From Toxorhynchites rutilus septentrionalis (taxonomy: Eukaryota > Arthropoda > Insecta > Diptera > Culicidae), in assembly GCF_029784135.1 (NCBI RefSeq), contig NC_073745.1:102008125-102072124 (forward strand): 64,000 bases of DNA, read 5' to 3'. A model generated the notes under the pieces. The model did not search any database. It worked only from the letters and a program-made list of their open reading frames with translations, and was not told where the DNA came from. Position 1 is the first letter of the stretch. Each line of letters opens with the position of its first letter. A program made the position numbers and the translations under genes. This document shows, in pieces, positions 22,251-33,348 of the stretch.

Positions 22251-22354
22251 TGGCGTTTTTTTCAAATGTTTGTACATTTTTGAATCACACGCACACATTG
22301 TTGTTGTTTTTTATACGTTGCCAGAGGGTTTATCTCTGTGCGTTTGTAGTGTTG

Positions 22355-22530
22355 TGATTCCCATATGATCTAGTGACTAGAATATCTGGCTTTCACTCAA
22401 AAGACCCGGGTTCGATGCCTGGTATGGGGAATGATCTTCTACGGCGCCGGTGGTTGTGTGGATGGTGTAACAACCTCATAGAGAAAATTGACGATGCAAC
22501 GATGACTATGACTAAGATTGATGTTTGCTT
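22355..22530 (+). mobile_element. Degenerate tRNA-derived SINE
   Basis: TGATCTAGTGACTAGAATAT (A-box-like) at about 22366 and GGGTTCGATGCC (B box) at about 22409 sit some 40 bp apart, as in a tRNA-derived SINE head. The tail is not clear and no target duplication was found. Too degenerate for a tRNA gene. Confidence 0.55.
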
Positions 22531-22599
22531 CTGAAATGTATAAACAAGACACCTTGTCAGATTCCATCATTTCCATTCGTATCATTATTTGTAATAATA

Positions 22600-23900
22600 T
22601 ATACTTAATTCAATATTCTCTAGGATTATAACTCTTTATCCTAGTAGAATCCATTTCACGATATACACATTCAGCGCCAATCCCTTGTTGTGTCCCGTGT
22701 GCCTTGGAGCAAACCAGACTGTTTTGCTCCTCGCGGCAGTCAAAAACCGGTTTCCAACGGAGAATGAGAATCGACGACACGTTGTTTTTTGACCAAGCAG
22801 GCAAAGGCGCAGGCACTTGTGGGGATGGATTTTTCGAAGAGTCAAACCTGCTTCGGTATCAATGTACGCAGCAGCGCACAGCCGCAGAACCCAGAATGAC
22901 CTTTTCGAACGAAGCAGATCATTTGTCGCGCGGAGCGCTGAAATTATTATCATGTTGGCGGCGCCTGCCACCTTCCTCTCTCTTCGCCAAGCCGAACGCG
23001 ATAATAAAAACAGTGTAATTTTGAACGAACAAATTTTTCGGAACACACTGAGGTAATGGTGATAATGTTATATTATGTCAGGGAAAAAGTAACAAATTCG
23101 CCGTCGTGATAACCGTCTGGGAAGAGCACAAAACAAGCAACAAAAAATCCTCGCGTTTATATTTTTTCTTACCTTATCGTCGTTCACCTTACCCATATCA
23201 GTAGTTTTTTTTATTTGAATATAGGTGCATAATCATTACGTGGCACGTGTGCGTGTGAACACCACCACTATTCGCGCAAAACGATGGTCGATCGGTCGTC
23301 GAATAAGGTCTCTCACATCGCTGTCGCCCTCACGCGAATCAGAAGCTTTTGTAATAAAGAAAAGCGCGCATACAGAGAGCGGCAAGACACAGCTGCGTGT
23401 TTGAGACCATGTCTCGTACGGCGAAATCACCAACACACAAGCCGCGAGCGAGGAAAAATCCCCTATTCCTTCTTCACGGCACACGGTGCGACGCGACGTT
23501 TGTGTGTGTGTGTTTTGTTACACCAGTAGTGGCGGTGGCGGAGACAGAAAAAAGTGACAGTGACAGCGGACACACCAGCAACAACCGCAACTAGATGATT
23601 TGCGGTGTTGCGAGATTTTTGTTATTGATCATCATCACCAACTAGCGCACCCGATTTTATTAGCACAGGTCAATGTGGGGTTTCCTCCTTTTTTGGGTGA
23701 ACCCAAGAGACGTCATTAATATAACATGGCACTTGTGGGAGAGTCGAGCCGAAGAACCAATAATAAAAAAGGAGCTGTCAAAAGTTGAATCAATCATTGT
23801 TAATGTACGGAAGGATGATCTACCAAACGGAAGCAACAGAGAGATTTTTGCGTGTGTGGCCTAAATAGTTGGCACCGTTAGTTGCTTTCTTTCTCTGTTA
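22600..23900. other. Repeat-poor CpG-containing island
   Basis: GC-richer sequence free of recognisable element ends, with overlapping open frames on both strands (up to 136 aa) that carry no family motifs. Its composition is like the flank of ELL exon 1. Candidate intronic regulatory DNA; this is inference. Confidence 0.35.
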
Positions 23901-24399
23901 CTCGGGCCGCCGTTCGGCAGAGCTGCCAAATTTTATTTTCGTATGAATCCCGTAGACATTTTTTGATATTTCGTATACGTCATATTTCATAAACGAAGCA
24001 ACTAAATTTATTTCAGTATAATGGCATTAAAAGCACGAATATTCGTTTTTAATAAAGATTATAACCAAATTTGTTGACTTATATTTTTTTCCGAATTTTG
24101 ACACTTTTTTGCGTTGCTTACTTTCCGACGTAATCAGTGTTTACCCTTAATTGTTCACTAAAAGTTAGATTTTTATGATCATTTGCTTCATCACGTCACG
24201 TCAAGGTGAGCGCGTTATTTGTTAATAGTCCATCAGAATTGCTCTTTATTTTTCGAGCATGAGCAAGCGATCCCACCTTCCGAGAAGAAAAATTCTAAGT
24301 TAACGTATAGACAATCGTCATTAGGCGACTAAAAACTACCTGAATTGCCGTCAACTAATGAGCAAACATGGTCTCCCGGTGCACAAAACAACCGTAGTA

Positions 24400-24826
24400 C
24401 AGGGTAACTTCAATATAACGTACTTTTTATTTTCAAAATTGTACGTTGTGCGTTATATTGAAGCATAATAAAGAACTGAAAAACGTCGCTTACATTACTT
24501 TATTGTGTTTGTGTTTTTGCTGTTTGAGTAAGGTTAATGAATAAATTCAACTAAAATACGAAGCCACCCTTTCTCACGATATTCCCTTTCGTACTGTTGA
24601 TTACTGTTTGATTCATTTACAATCCAGAATCACAAAACAGTTGTATTTCGGGATTGGTTAAAAGTACAACACAAGCTTTAGAATCAAAATACAGATAATT
24701 TATTGTTCTTTCAGAAAAAAATATTCAAAAAAATTATTCCTTTGGACTTTGATAATGTGTACGTTATATCGAGATAAAATGTACGTTATATCAAGGTAAA
24801 ATGTACGTTATATCGACGTTTCCGTG
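24400..24826. mobile_element. MITE, second copy of the 5626-6079 family
   Basis: A 427-bp element with CAGGGTAACTTCAATATAAC at the left and the complement of CACGGAAACGTCGATATAAC at the right, flanked by TA (24398-24399, 24827-24828). The right end has three successive ACGTTATATCGA-like words. It is more diverged at its termini than the 5626 copy. Confidence 0.8.
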
Positions 24827-25038
24827 TACCGAGTTTAATGGAAACTATTGTCCGAATCGGTTGCATGCAAACAGAGTTTCTTCGTTTCTGTAGCAGTTTG
24901 ACTGGCAGCTCAAATGGGCTTCACCTCGAGTTTAATCAAAATGTCGTCAAAGCCCCACAAAGGGGGATCACAATATTGGTATGATTTGAGGGAATGAAAT
25001 GTGGCCGATTTAAGTGAAAATATGACGAATAGGCGGTC

Positions 25039-25353
25039 ATGCTGTGGGGAAAAACTTCATATCTGTTGGACGCGCTACTGCGGCTATCTGTGAGGCAAAG
25101 AATTTGTTACTTGACAATGGTGGTCATCTTTAAAATTTTAAACGGTATACTGCCTCGATATTTGTGTGATCGAATTGAAAGAGGAAGTGATGTTCATAGA
25201 TACAGCACAAGAAACGCGAATGATGCAAGAACACCAAACTTGTTGTATAAAAGTGTAATATTTTTCAATTCGATGCCCAGAGAAATAAAACGTGCGGCAA
25301 CAATGGCAAAGGTTAAGAAAATGTGTATTCCACACGTAAAATCTGTTTTGTAA
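25039..25353 (+). pseudogene. LINE ORF2 C-terminal relic
   Basis: A 104-aa frame resembling the C-terminus of CR1/Jockey-type LINE ORF2, downstream of the RT. The recognisable pattern is LSVRQRICYLTMVVIFKILN, LPRYLCDRI, HRYSTRNAN and FFNSMPREIK. The endonuclease and RT are absent (5' truncation). It is followed by a short 3' UTR and a (GAT)n tail at about 25448-25459, typical of microsatellite-tailed LINEs. No target duplication was identified. Confidence 0.6.
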
Positions 25354-25459
25354 ACAGGTTTCCATAAAATTTTTGCTTAACAATTTATTTATGAATTGAT
25401 TGACATTTACAAAATTGATTTACAGGTGAAACTACCATGTTCGTACTGATGATGATGAT

Positions 25460-26247
25460 GTTTTTTTTCTCTTTGTTGTTAATGTATATTAAAAAATATA
25501 ATAATGAGCGTTGTCTACGAAAGTTAGAGCCTCGCGCGCGTTAGATAGGTCTGGACTATGTTAATAATGAACACTGGCAGAACACTGATACACAACGAAA
25601 TTTTATATGGGGTCTGAAGTGGAAACTGGTATGGGGATAGCCCATTCAGAATTGTCGTGTACTATCTTTTCATAAGATGGTTATATCGAGTATTTCTGAA
25701 TAGTGGCAGATCTCTAGTATGTTCTTAGTTGACACTTTTAGATATTGGGTTAAATTCCCAATAAGTCAAGGATCTTCCCGGGTTGGAAATTTTCTTGACA
25801 GGCCTTGGGAAAGCTTTGGACCTGAAGTTGAGACTATGATTATGTCAATGTCGATACGGATAAAAGCATTGTTTTTTTACAGTTTTCTCCAATTCATAAT
25901 GTTCGATTAATAGAAATTCATGCCTGCAACAGAGTCAGTTCGTTTTTGTTTTGTTTTATAATGCTGGTCTCTTAACTTTAATGCAAACATAAATACTATC
26001 TATAAAATAAATCGACCTGTTCAAACCTTTGTAGGGGTATGAGGTGAGTCATCATCACCTTTGTCTTTATATAAAAAAAATATCTGCTGGATCTCCATCC
26101 AGATTTCGGCAACTATTGCAAGCTTCTATTATTCTATAGTTCTAAATTAGCTAAATTCTATATGTTTTTTTAGAGACAAAATGAAATTTGAATGAGGCAC
26201 AGTTAAATAGTTCCTTCCTTTCTATTCTGAGGAAGCCCAATTTTTGA
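25460..26247. other. Noncoding, nothing recognised
   Basis: AT-rich sequence without clear genes or element termini. Confidence 0.4.
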
Positions 26248-26345
26248 TCACTTTTTGCAGCAAGCAGTAGCAACGTGACGAATGGTGCCTTCCGCGGCGT
26301 CAATCATCTGTGGCTTAGCGGCGTAAGCCAGAGACTTCACATAGG
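26248..26345 (-). pseudogene. Orphan C-terminal coding fragment
   Basis: On the minus strand, the frame ending at 26248 reads KSLAYAAKPQMIDAAEGT followed by IRHVATACCKK and a stop. The composition looks like real protein rather than noise: a helical, Ala-rich stretch with GC-rich codons unlike the flanks. Upstream it runs directly into CAGGGTGGCCACCC, the putative terminus of a transposon, so the N-terminal part is missing. I do not recognise the family. It could be a terminal exon, a processed fragment or a transduced piece. Confidence 0.35.
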
Positions 26346-28215
26346 CAGGGTGGCCACCCAATTTCAGTTTTTGAATTCCCGCATTTTTCCCGACTTTTTT
26401 CCGCATGATTTCATGGAATTCCCGACTCACAGAAATTAAATTTCATAATATTGTGTCGTTTCGTTAGTTAAAAATTGATTTTTGAAACCCGAATTTCAAA
26501 TGTTTTTTCACTTTATGTTTCCAAGTTCGGCATGTGACAAAACATTGGACGGTGTGTATCTCAGCAACAGATTTTTGCTTGGATATTGGATTCAGGAGAT
26601 ACGGACGGAATTGTTTCTGGAATATATGTATCTGGACCTGAATCGCTTTCAAACATATCAGATCCATCCCACCTCTACTTACTCTGAATTCAAAAAGTTT
26701 CATTTATTAAAGTAACTGACCAGAACTTCATTGGTCACATCCAAACATATTCCGAGCCTTTCCCAGATACCTTCTATGATCAGTTCCTGAGTTGACCCTA
26801 AAATCCATAATAAAATTACGCAGAAAATCTATCTTGTTAAAAAAAAACGCTGAATAAAAATGCTTAGCAGGAATAGGAGCATATGAGACGAGATGAAACA
26901 AATAACACAAAGTAAGTAGCATTTTTAATGACCCAGAATCTGACTCCTTTTTCTTTAAAATGCGTCCCATTTTTACCCCAGAGCCTTGATTTATTTTAAG
27001 GACATGTTCGACCCGTATGCTGGATCTACATTTCAACTATCAACTACTATTTTTTCAATGATACGAATGTTTCTATTGGATGCCATAAGAAAACCATGAG
27101 AGAAAGGATTACAAATCCAGTTCAACTTTCAACACTTTTTGAGCATTTAATTTTCTCTACCATCAAGACTGCATCTCTCTGGGTGTCAACCAACATCTTC
27201 GAGTTTCTAGCCTCGTTCGTGCTTTTCGAAGAAAATCCTCTCTTTTCAATGATGCTTTGCCATGCGATATGTTCAGAACTTTTTTCACAAACAAGATCAA
27301 AATTGGAAGCTCCTTCTGCGACTGAGCGATAATTTTCATCCAAAAGTTATGCAATCTTTGATCTTTTATTTGATATGCAGATAGTACAATTCCAGCATTC
27401 CAGCGTTGGACACAATTGTCCATACTCATTCTTTATTTTATCTGCACAAACGCCGGGCAAATTTTGTTTATCGACTAACACTTCCAAGCATAACTCCGTC
27501 CGTTTCTTCGCTATATCCGGAATGTTGAAAATCACATCCGGGTTAATACACGTTAGGTAACGAGTGCGATATGTCAAAGGGGATTGTATGAACAATTTTT
27601 TCAAAAATCCACCTTGGAACTCACGATAGCTGGTACGAAATATTAGGACACATTCATCAGAAATTTTGCGGAATTCCTTGCTTGTATTGCGGATTGCGGA
27701 TTTCGTTGTAAATCCAATTTTAATACTTCCAGGTAGCAGTAGAATGGTTCATGTGAGGTGATTTAGATTTTACTTCCAGTCGTTCGGATTTAATATTTTC
27801 TCCATAACAGGTCTCACAAGTCCCGTTAGGTCATCGAAAAGAAAAGGAACCATCGGTGCCTCTGTCTGACATTCACGAATTTTTTTTTTACCTGTCGATG
27901 CTGCCGTAACACAAAAAATCAATTTTAGTTCCAGCAGCCTATATTCCATAGCATGTGCGACAATCTCGTACATCTTTGACCGGAAAACTAATGCAAAACT
28001 CCGTTTAAAGTGTGGATGCCTTTCCTTAAGCTTATTCTTCTCTTGTTTCCTTATCTAGCTGACAGGATTTTTTGATAAACAAAGATTCACACTGCTGAGA
28101 AAGTCGTAATTCGCTAAAACACATGCAGTAACTTTTGAGAGAGCCGAAAAAAAAACACGGCGCGAAAAAAATCCCGACTTCGTGGAACAATTTCCGACTT
28201 TTTCCCGATGTATTT
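26346..28215 (-). mobile_element. Decayed hAT-like element
   Basis: CAGGGTGGCCACCC at 26346-26359 resembles a hAT-type terminus. Next to it, and again near 28170-28215, are repeated TTCCCGACTTTT words. A broken transposase-like reading frame lies between on the minus strand (27122-27973). No matching right TIR or 8-bp duplication was found, so the right boundary is approximate. Confidence 0.4.
27122..27973 (-). pseudogene. Broken hAT-like transposase
   Basis: Three minus-strand pieces in different frames run from N to C terminus: TEAPMVPFLFDDLTGLVRPV (about 27810-27870), FNIPDIAKKRTELCLEVL (about 27480-27540), then ILILFVKKVL and SHGKASLKREDFLRKART (about 27200-27290). The last resembles the SHG(N/K)A..ER(G)F block near the C-terminus of a hAT-like/TTF-type transposase family common in insects. 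Stops and frameshifts make it non-functional. Family placement is from memory and moderate. Confidence 0.45.
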
Positions 28216-28960
28216 TGAATCCCGACTTTTTTTTAACATTAAATGAGGAGATTTGAAGTATTAGTCAACTCATTGACTCTGGAAATTAAAATTTTTATTT
28301 CTTCTTTGTCAGACATTCCGCGGAGCCTCTCGCACATGGGAACAGTTCCAAAACTGAGTTTTGAGCGTCAATCCCTAAACATATCCACAAAAGCTTGAAC
28401 AACTTTTCAGACTCCAAGACACTTGCTCTATAGCTTCAGGTTTGATGAATCCAAAAATATTCAAAAATATCTACAAGGTAAGCGAACGGTTTCACGGTTT
28501 AATCTTGTCCTGAAACTGAGAAATACGGATGAGCGCATTACCTTGTTCCCAACAGTACATGGCAGTATGGGGAAGACGCTTACAGCTGCAGTGTAGAAAA
28601 GATCAGCCAGTGGCTGAGCCCTTCAAACAAAGATATGAAAAACAAACAATACAATCGTACCGGCAGGGTCTTACTGACAATGTCATTTTGATGAACCATA
28701 CAATGAACCTCAGCGAGAAACTTGTGTCAATGGATTTTGAAAGAATTAAAAATTCATTATATAATCATCAGTTACGCACAGGAGCTGGAATTCGGAGTTT
28801 CTTTGAGTTGGATTGCAAACTGTTGATTTCCGTAAGACATATAGTCGATTTGACCTTGCACGGTGTTTCAAGACAAAATATTATATATGCAAGCACTTCG
28901 CGGACTCCCTGGGCAGATCTTTTTGGTACTCATGGCTCTCATTTGTAGATAATAAAACAC
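28216..28960. other. Unassigned stretch with one 139-aa ORF
   Basis: The plus-strand frame 28529-28948 (139 aa) has reasonable amino-acid balance but no motif I recognise, and it ends just before an AGCTGACCC-type repeat. It may be a transposon or gene remnant. Nothing else is visible. Confidence 0.25.
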
Positions 28961-28962
28961 AC

Positions 28963-29375
28963 TAGCTGAAACGGCAAACTTCGTCCCGCCAAAAATTTTG
29001 TTTTTTGTTATCAATACCTTCAAACATTCACGTTTTCCTACTATGAGCAAGTTCATGGGTCCAATCGCAGAACTGATTGATCTTTAAATCGACCCCATTG
29101 GATTTACCTTTTACTATAAAATTCCTAGTCTGGCATTTGTCTGGCAGCCCTCCCCTTAGAGAGGAGGGCAAATTTGGTTTCATTTGCTTGATTAATACTC
29201 GTGTAATGCAGAAATTTGTGTTTTATTTGTATGGCAGCCCCTTCTAAGAGAGGGGTGGAGTATCTAACCACCATAAAAATATTTATTGCAACCTTAAACC
29301 TTCATATGCCAAATTTCGTTTCATTTACTTGATTAATTCCAGAGTAATGTAGAATTTTCTGTTTCATTTGTATGG
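28963..29375 (+). repeat. AGCTGACCC-type element, copy 2
   Basis: Begins AGCTGAAACGGCAAACTTCG, continues CCTTCAAACATTCACGTTTT and then about two of the ~143-bp units (TTTGTATGGCAGCC near 29227). It shows the uninterrupted sequence at the point where the LINE entered copy 1 at 6908. It is cut at about 29375 by a partial MITE. Confidence 0.75.
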
Positions 29376-29519
29376 AAGATTTGTATGATGAGGTTCTGAC
29401 CTATCTTCCATATTGTCAACAGCTGGGAATGCGTTTACAGCTAAGTTATGATCAAAACAGAGAGCCGATGTAGAGAATTCGATTACGTCACATACACCCC
29501 TTTCAATTTTGTGCCCCTC
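29376..29519 (-). mobile_element. Partial MITE of the 2128-2384 family
   Basis: The reverse complement matches the interior and one end of the 2128 MITE: AGAACCTCATC..., CTGTTTTGATCATAACTTAG, and the terminus TGCCCCTCA followed by TA at 29520-29521. The opposite terminus is absent, so the copy is truncated. Confidence 0.65.
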
Positions 29520-29521
29520 AT

Positions 29522-31321
29522 ATTTGACAGAACGATTTTGAATGAACCGGGCGTCATTGAAAAGAATTCGCAATGTTTGAGAGGCGTGAGAGGGGGAAAC
29601 TAAAATAATTCGGAACAATTATCACCGTAATCAATTATGTTATTAAGGGATGATAACAATCGCTAGCATATTTGAAGGAAAAGCTTCCCGTGGATTCCAG
29701 CTTCGGAAACGAAGCGCCGCGTTCGCGCAACAGACGACATTTCACGTTCGGCGGGTTAGCGCAGAAAAGACCAATGACTACACGACGGTGGTGGTATAAA
29801 TGTGCATAGCAGCGCAAAGGTGAATAAAAAAACAAATTCCATCAAAAGTGAGTGGAAATTTTCCTACATGCAGCAGCAATGCTGGATGATGACGAAGCGC
29901 TTAGCGGGGGGAGGTGGTATCGGTTTGCAAAGTCAAGTCGATGTCGATCCAAAAGTGCTCTCTCTCTCCCTCACTCGCTCGAGTCACTATTTCCTCTTCG
30001 AGCAAAACGGTCCGCAACCAATAGAGAGATTTTTGACATGGTGTGCGTTGTTGTTGTTGTTATTTTGCACTTCATCTAGCTGTGTCTATTCGAACGGATG
30101 ACGGTGCTGTCTCGACGTCCGTAAACAAACACACACACACACTCAGCGCGTGTGCTGTGTGTGTTTACGTGCCGAGGGTATCGAATCGCAGAACATCTGT
30201 AGTTGGTTGGTGGTGTGTGTGCGTTTGGGGCCAACGCGCAACAGTGGCAGCACACACATGGGTGCAAAAAGGTTTTTCTTATCTGTCACAACACTACAGG
30301 TAGGTTGCGCGTATCGCAGCCGCTGTGGATTGTATTCGTGTGCACTCTCCGAGACAATCGCGAAAGCAAGTCTATACTATTTTTTTTCGATGCTGCGATG
30401 CTGTGTCTTTGAATTGTCATGTGTCAGAAGAGGTAGTGTTATTTTTTGTTCCATGCTATCCGAGACGACCAGCGCGACAGTAAGAAAAATTACAGGGGAA
30501 CACAACGAAAATAAAAGTTTTGGTTTTCACTAAAAGTATTGTGTGAGCGATCCGGGGTATGGGAAACGGAGGGGAATCCATCTTCTTCTTTTTTTGTTTT
30601 TAAGAGGCTTTAAACTTTGCAGTTCATTCGCCTCTATGGGGAATCCATCTCATCACAGCCCCTAATCTAATTGTTTCGTTTTTCAGATTGTATGCTTTTC
30701 TGTATTGGTCGAGACGAGGAGAGACGCATCGGTTATCGAAAATTAATTGCTTATTCCAAAACAATGGCTCGGGGCGACAGGCGTGATCGAAACTGTGTAG
30801 AGGCCACTAACCAGAAACGACACGAAACAAAAATGCACAGGACAACATTCCAATAGACTACTACTGACAGAGAGATAAGCAAAAGAAGAATATTTAAAGA
30901 CCGCGTGAAGGTAGTTTCATAACCTGCAGGAGTAGATGTGAAACACGGTGAGAGGTAGAGGTGATGGACGCACTGCTTCGGAAGCATAAACACATAATGG
31001 CTATTGTTGCGAGCCGATTTGAACCGACAGATTGTGAGTAGCAGGCAGGAAAAGCATTTCACGTGTTCAAATGAGTCATTGTGATTTTTGCATTTTTCTC
31101 TTAGTGGCGGCGTAACAGGATTACACATCTAATTACTCCAGGAAGAAGATAACAAAAGCATTCGTCCTTTTGTTTACGCTTGCTTTTCCAACGCGTTACC
31201 CAAAAACATTAGAAAATTGGAGCAACTTGTTCGTAATTGAAATTATAGAACAGCATGGGAAAATTTGCGTTCTCATTCACATTCATTAAATGATGTCTCA
31301 GCATCAAATAACTCGATTTTC
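29522..31321. other. Repeat-poor island with TATA-like site
   Basis: GC-richer sequence without element ends between about 29.65 and 31.15 kb, apart from a short GCAGTTCATTCG repeat piece at about 30604-30640. TATAAAT occurs at 29795-29801 on the plus strand; a GT-AG style donor (AAAGTGAGTGG) follows at about 29846. (AC)n lies at 30130-30143. Overlapping frames of 60-127 aa on both strands have no family motifs. Candidate intronic promoter or enhancer; unproven. Confidence 0.35.
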
Positions 31322-31740
31322 TATCCATACTGCCATACAAAAAAAAACACAAATTTTTGCATCACTCGAGAATTAATCAAGCAAATAAAACCAAATTAGG
31401 CATATGGAGGTTTCAGGGGGCACGAGACGTTTCTATGGTGAATCGACACTCCACCCTCCGCTCTAAGGGGGACTGCCACACAAATTCCTGCATAAATCGA
31501 AAAAAAGGTGGGGGGGGGTCGTGTCATAGAAATGAAACATAAATTCCTGCATAACTCGAAAACTAATCAATCAAATGGAGCCAAATGTGGCATGTGAAGG
31601 TTTCGAATATGAGAAATGTTTCTATGATGGTATGACAACCCTCCCTCCTCTGAAATGGAGAGGGGGTTCCGTAAAAATTATAAACATTTCAACCATACAT
31701 ATTCCAACCAAACATGACATTTAAAAAAAATATTAATGTG
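31322..31740 (-). repeat. AGCTGACCC-type element, reverse partial copy
   Basis: Reverse-complement units with CTCGAGAATTAATCAAGCAA, GGTTTCAGGGGGCACGAGAC and TTCCTGCATAA text match the tandem units at 9926-11030. About 2.5 degenerate units are present. Neither terminus is clear. Confidence 0.65.
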
Positions 31741-31756
31741 CTAAAACGCACTCCTA

Positions 31757-33338
31757 CACTGCGTTTCACAACTATAGAACCACTCATTTTTTCTGAGTTT
31801 CCAGAGATATGTAAGAAGTCGGTTAAATTGAAGTATATAGTGTAGGATATAACAACTACCTTCATTTAAAAGACTGGCCATTTTAACTTTATTATTGTGT
31901 TCAGGCGTGAAACATTCAAAAAACTAGAATTAAAGTGTTTCATAACTATAGAACCAGATGGAAAAACTCTCACTCCTTTACAAAATTAACGTCAACTTCA
32001 CATGAATTACAACAAGTTTCTGATTCGTAGGTCAACTTTAGTTCCCAATCAGTTCAAATAACCCTTTCTGGGTGGTTTCGACTAAGCTGCGCCATGTTTT
32101 AGTGTGTATCTTATTCTACGCAGAGGATATTACTCGTTTGAGCTCTTCTAATCACTCATACTGCTTGTAAACTGCATCTACTATTCGTACGATCACTCCT
32201 CATAAGTTCTTGGCAGGGTTTTGATTTGGTAAACATGCTGACCAGTCCAAAATCTGAAGCCCTTATTCATCAAACCATGTCATGACTTTCCGGATTTTAT
32301 GAATTGATGTCAAATAACTCAATTATCACATTGTTTTTGATGTAAAACAGCAGTAAATGATTCTGAAGTACTTCGTTGCATTTCTGACTGTTCATTTGTT
32401 TTGATGATAAGCTACCCAAACCAAGCCTACTTGAGAAAAATCTCCCCAAACCATAAAAATTCCATATTCAAAGCTGCGGGTCCAAAAACTAATGTGGAAG
32501 CTAATCCCATGGGTTTCACTATTTCAGGAGAACTTTTCCGATAAAAGAAACCCAATTTGAAAAGAATTTCTTTATACTGGAAGGACTTACGGAACATGTC
32601 ATGTAATATTTCAACTCGTAACTTTGCAAGAGGAAGTTTCACGGTTTGAGGAAAATATTTTCAAAACGGCCTGGTTCTGATAGCTTTTTATCAACACCAA
32701 TGTACAGTCAGAAGTGCAATGAAGTATTTCAGAATCATTTACTTCTGTGTTTGCATCAAAAACATCGTGATAAGTGGATAATTAGACATGAATTCATAAA
32801 ATCCGGAAAGTCATGGCATGGTTTATAGAATAAGGGCTTCATATTCTGGACTGGTCAGCTTGTTTACCACATCAAAACCCTATCAAGAACTTATGAGAAG
32901 AGAAGTGATCTTACGAATAGTAAATGCAGTTTACGAGCAGTATGAGTGATTAGAAGAGCTAAAACGAGCAACATCCTCTGTGTAGAACACACACACTAAA
33001 ACATGGCGCAGCTTAGTCGAAACCACTCAGAATGGGTTATTTGAACTGATTGGGAACTAAAGATGACCTACGAATTAGAAACTTATCGCAATTCACATTA
33101 AATTGACGTTAATTTAGTAAAGAAGTGAGAATTTTTCCATCTGGTTCTATAGTTAAACACTAGAATTTTAGTTTTTTGAATGTTTCGCGCCTGAACACAA
33201 CAATATAGTTCAAATGGCCAGTTTTTTAAATGAAGATAGTTATAATATCGTACACTATATACTACAATTCAACCGGCTCCTTACATATCTCTGGAAACTG
33301 GAAAAAAATGAGTGGTTCTATAGTTGTGAAACGCAGTG
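31757..33338 (-). mobile_element. Palindromic Tc1-like element
   Basis: A 1582-bp element with ends CACTGCGTTTCACAACTATA on both sides in inverted orientation and TA flanks (31755-31756, 33339-33340). Inversion is not limited to the tips: about 31757-32415 and 32680-33338 are inverted copies of each other at roughly 85-90% by eye, leaving a spacer of about 265 bp. Each arm also carries an inner transposase-site-like repeat (TTTCATAACTATAGAACCAG near 31941), as in IR/DR-type Tc1 elements. Both arms encode the Tc1 transposase C-terminus. Confidence 0.8.
31990..32642 (-). pseudogene. Tc1-like transposase remnant
   Basis: On the minus strand, the frame at 32642-32427 (71 aa, NMEFLWFGEIF) looks like a degenerate GGSVMVWG region of the DDE domain. 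Further along, in the left arm, LDWSACLPNQNPAKNL (about 32235-32190) is a degraded LDWP..SPDLNPIENL block that carries the third catalytic residue. The right arm repeats this C-terminal half in the opposite direction (LDWSACLPHQNPIKNL, about 32852-32899; MYSQKCNEVFQNHLLLCL upstream at about 32700-32753). Catalytic PD is changed in both arms and stops are present, so neither is functional. Confidence 0.65.
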
Positions 33339-33348
33339 TATATCTTCT

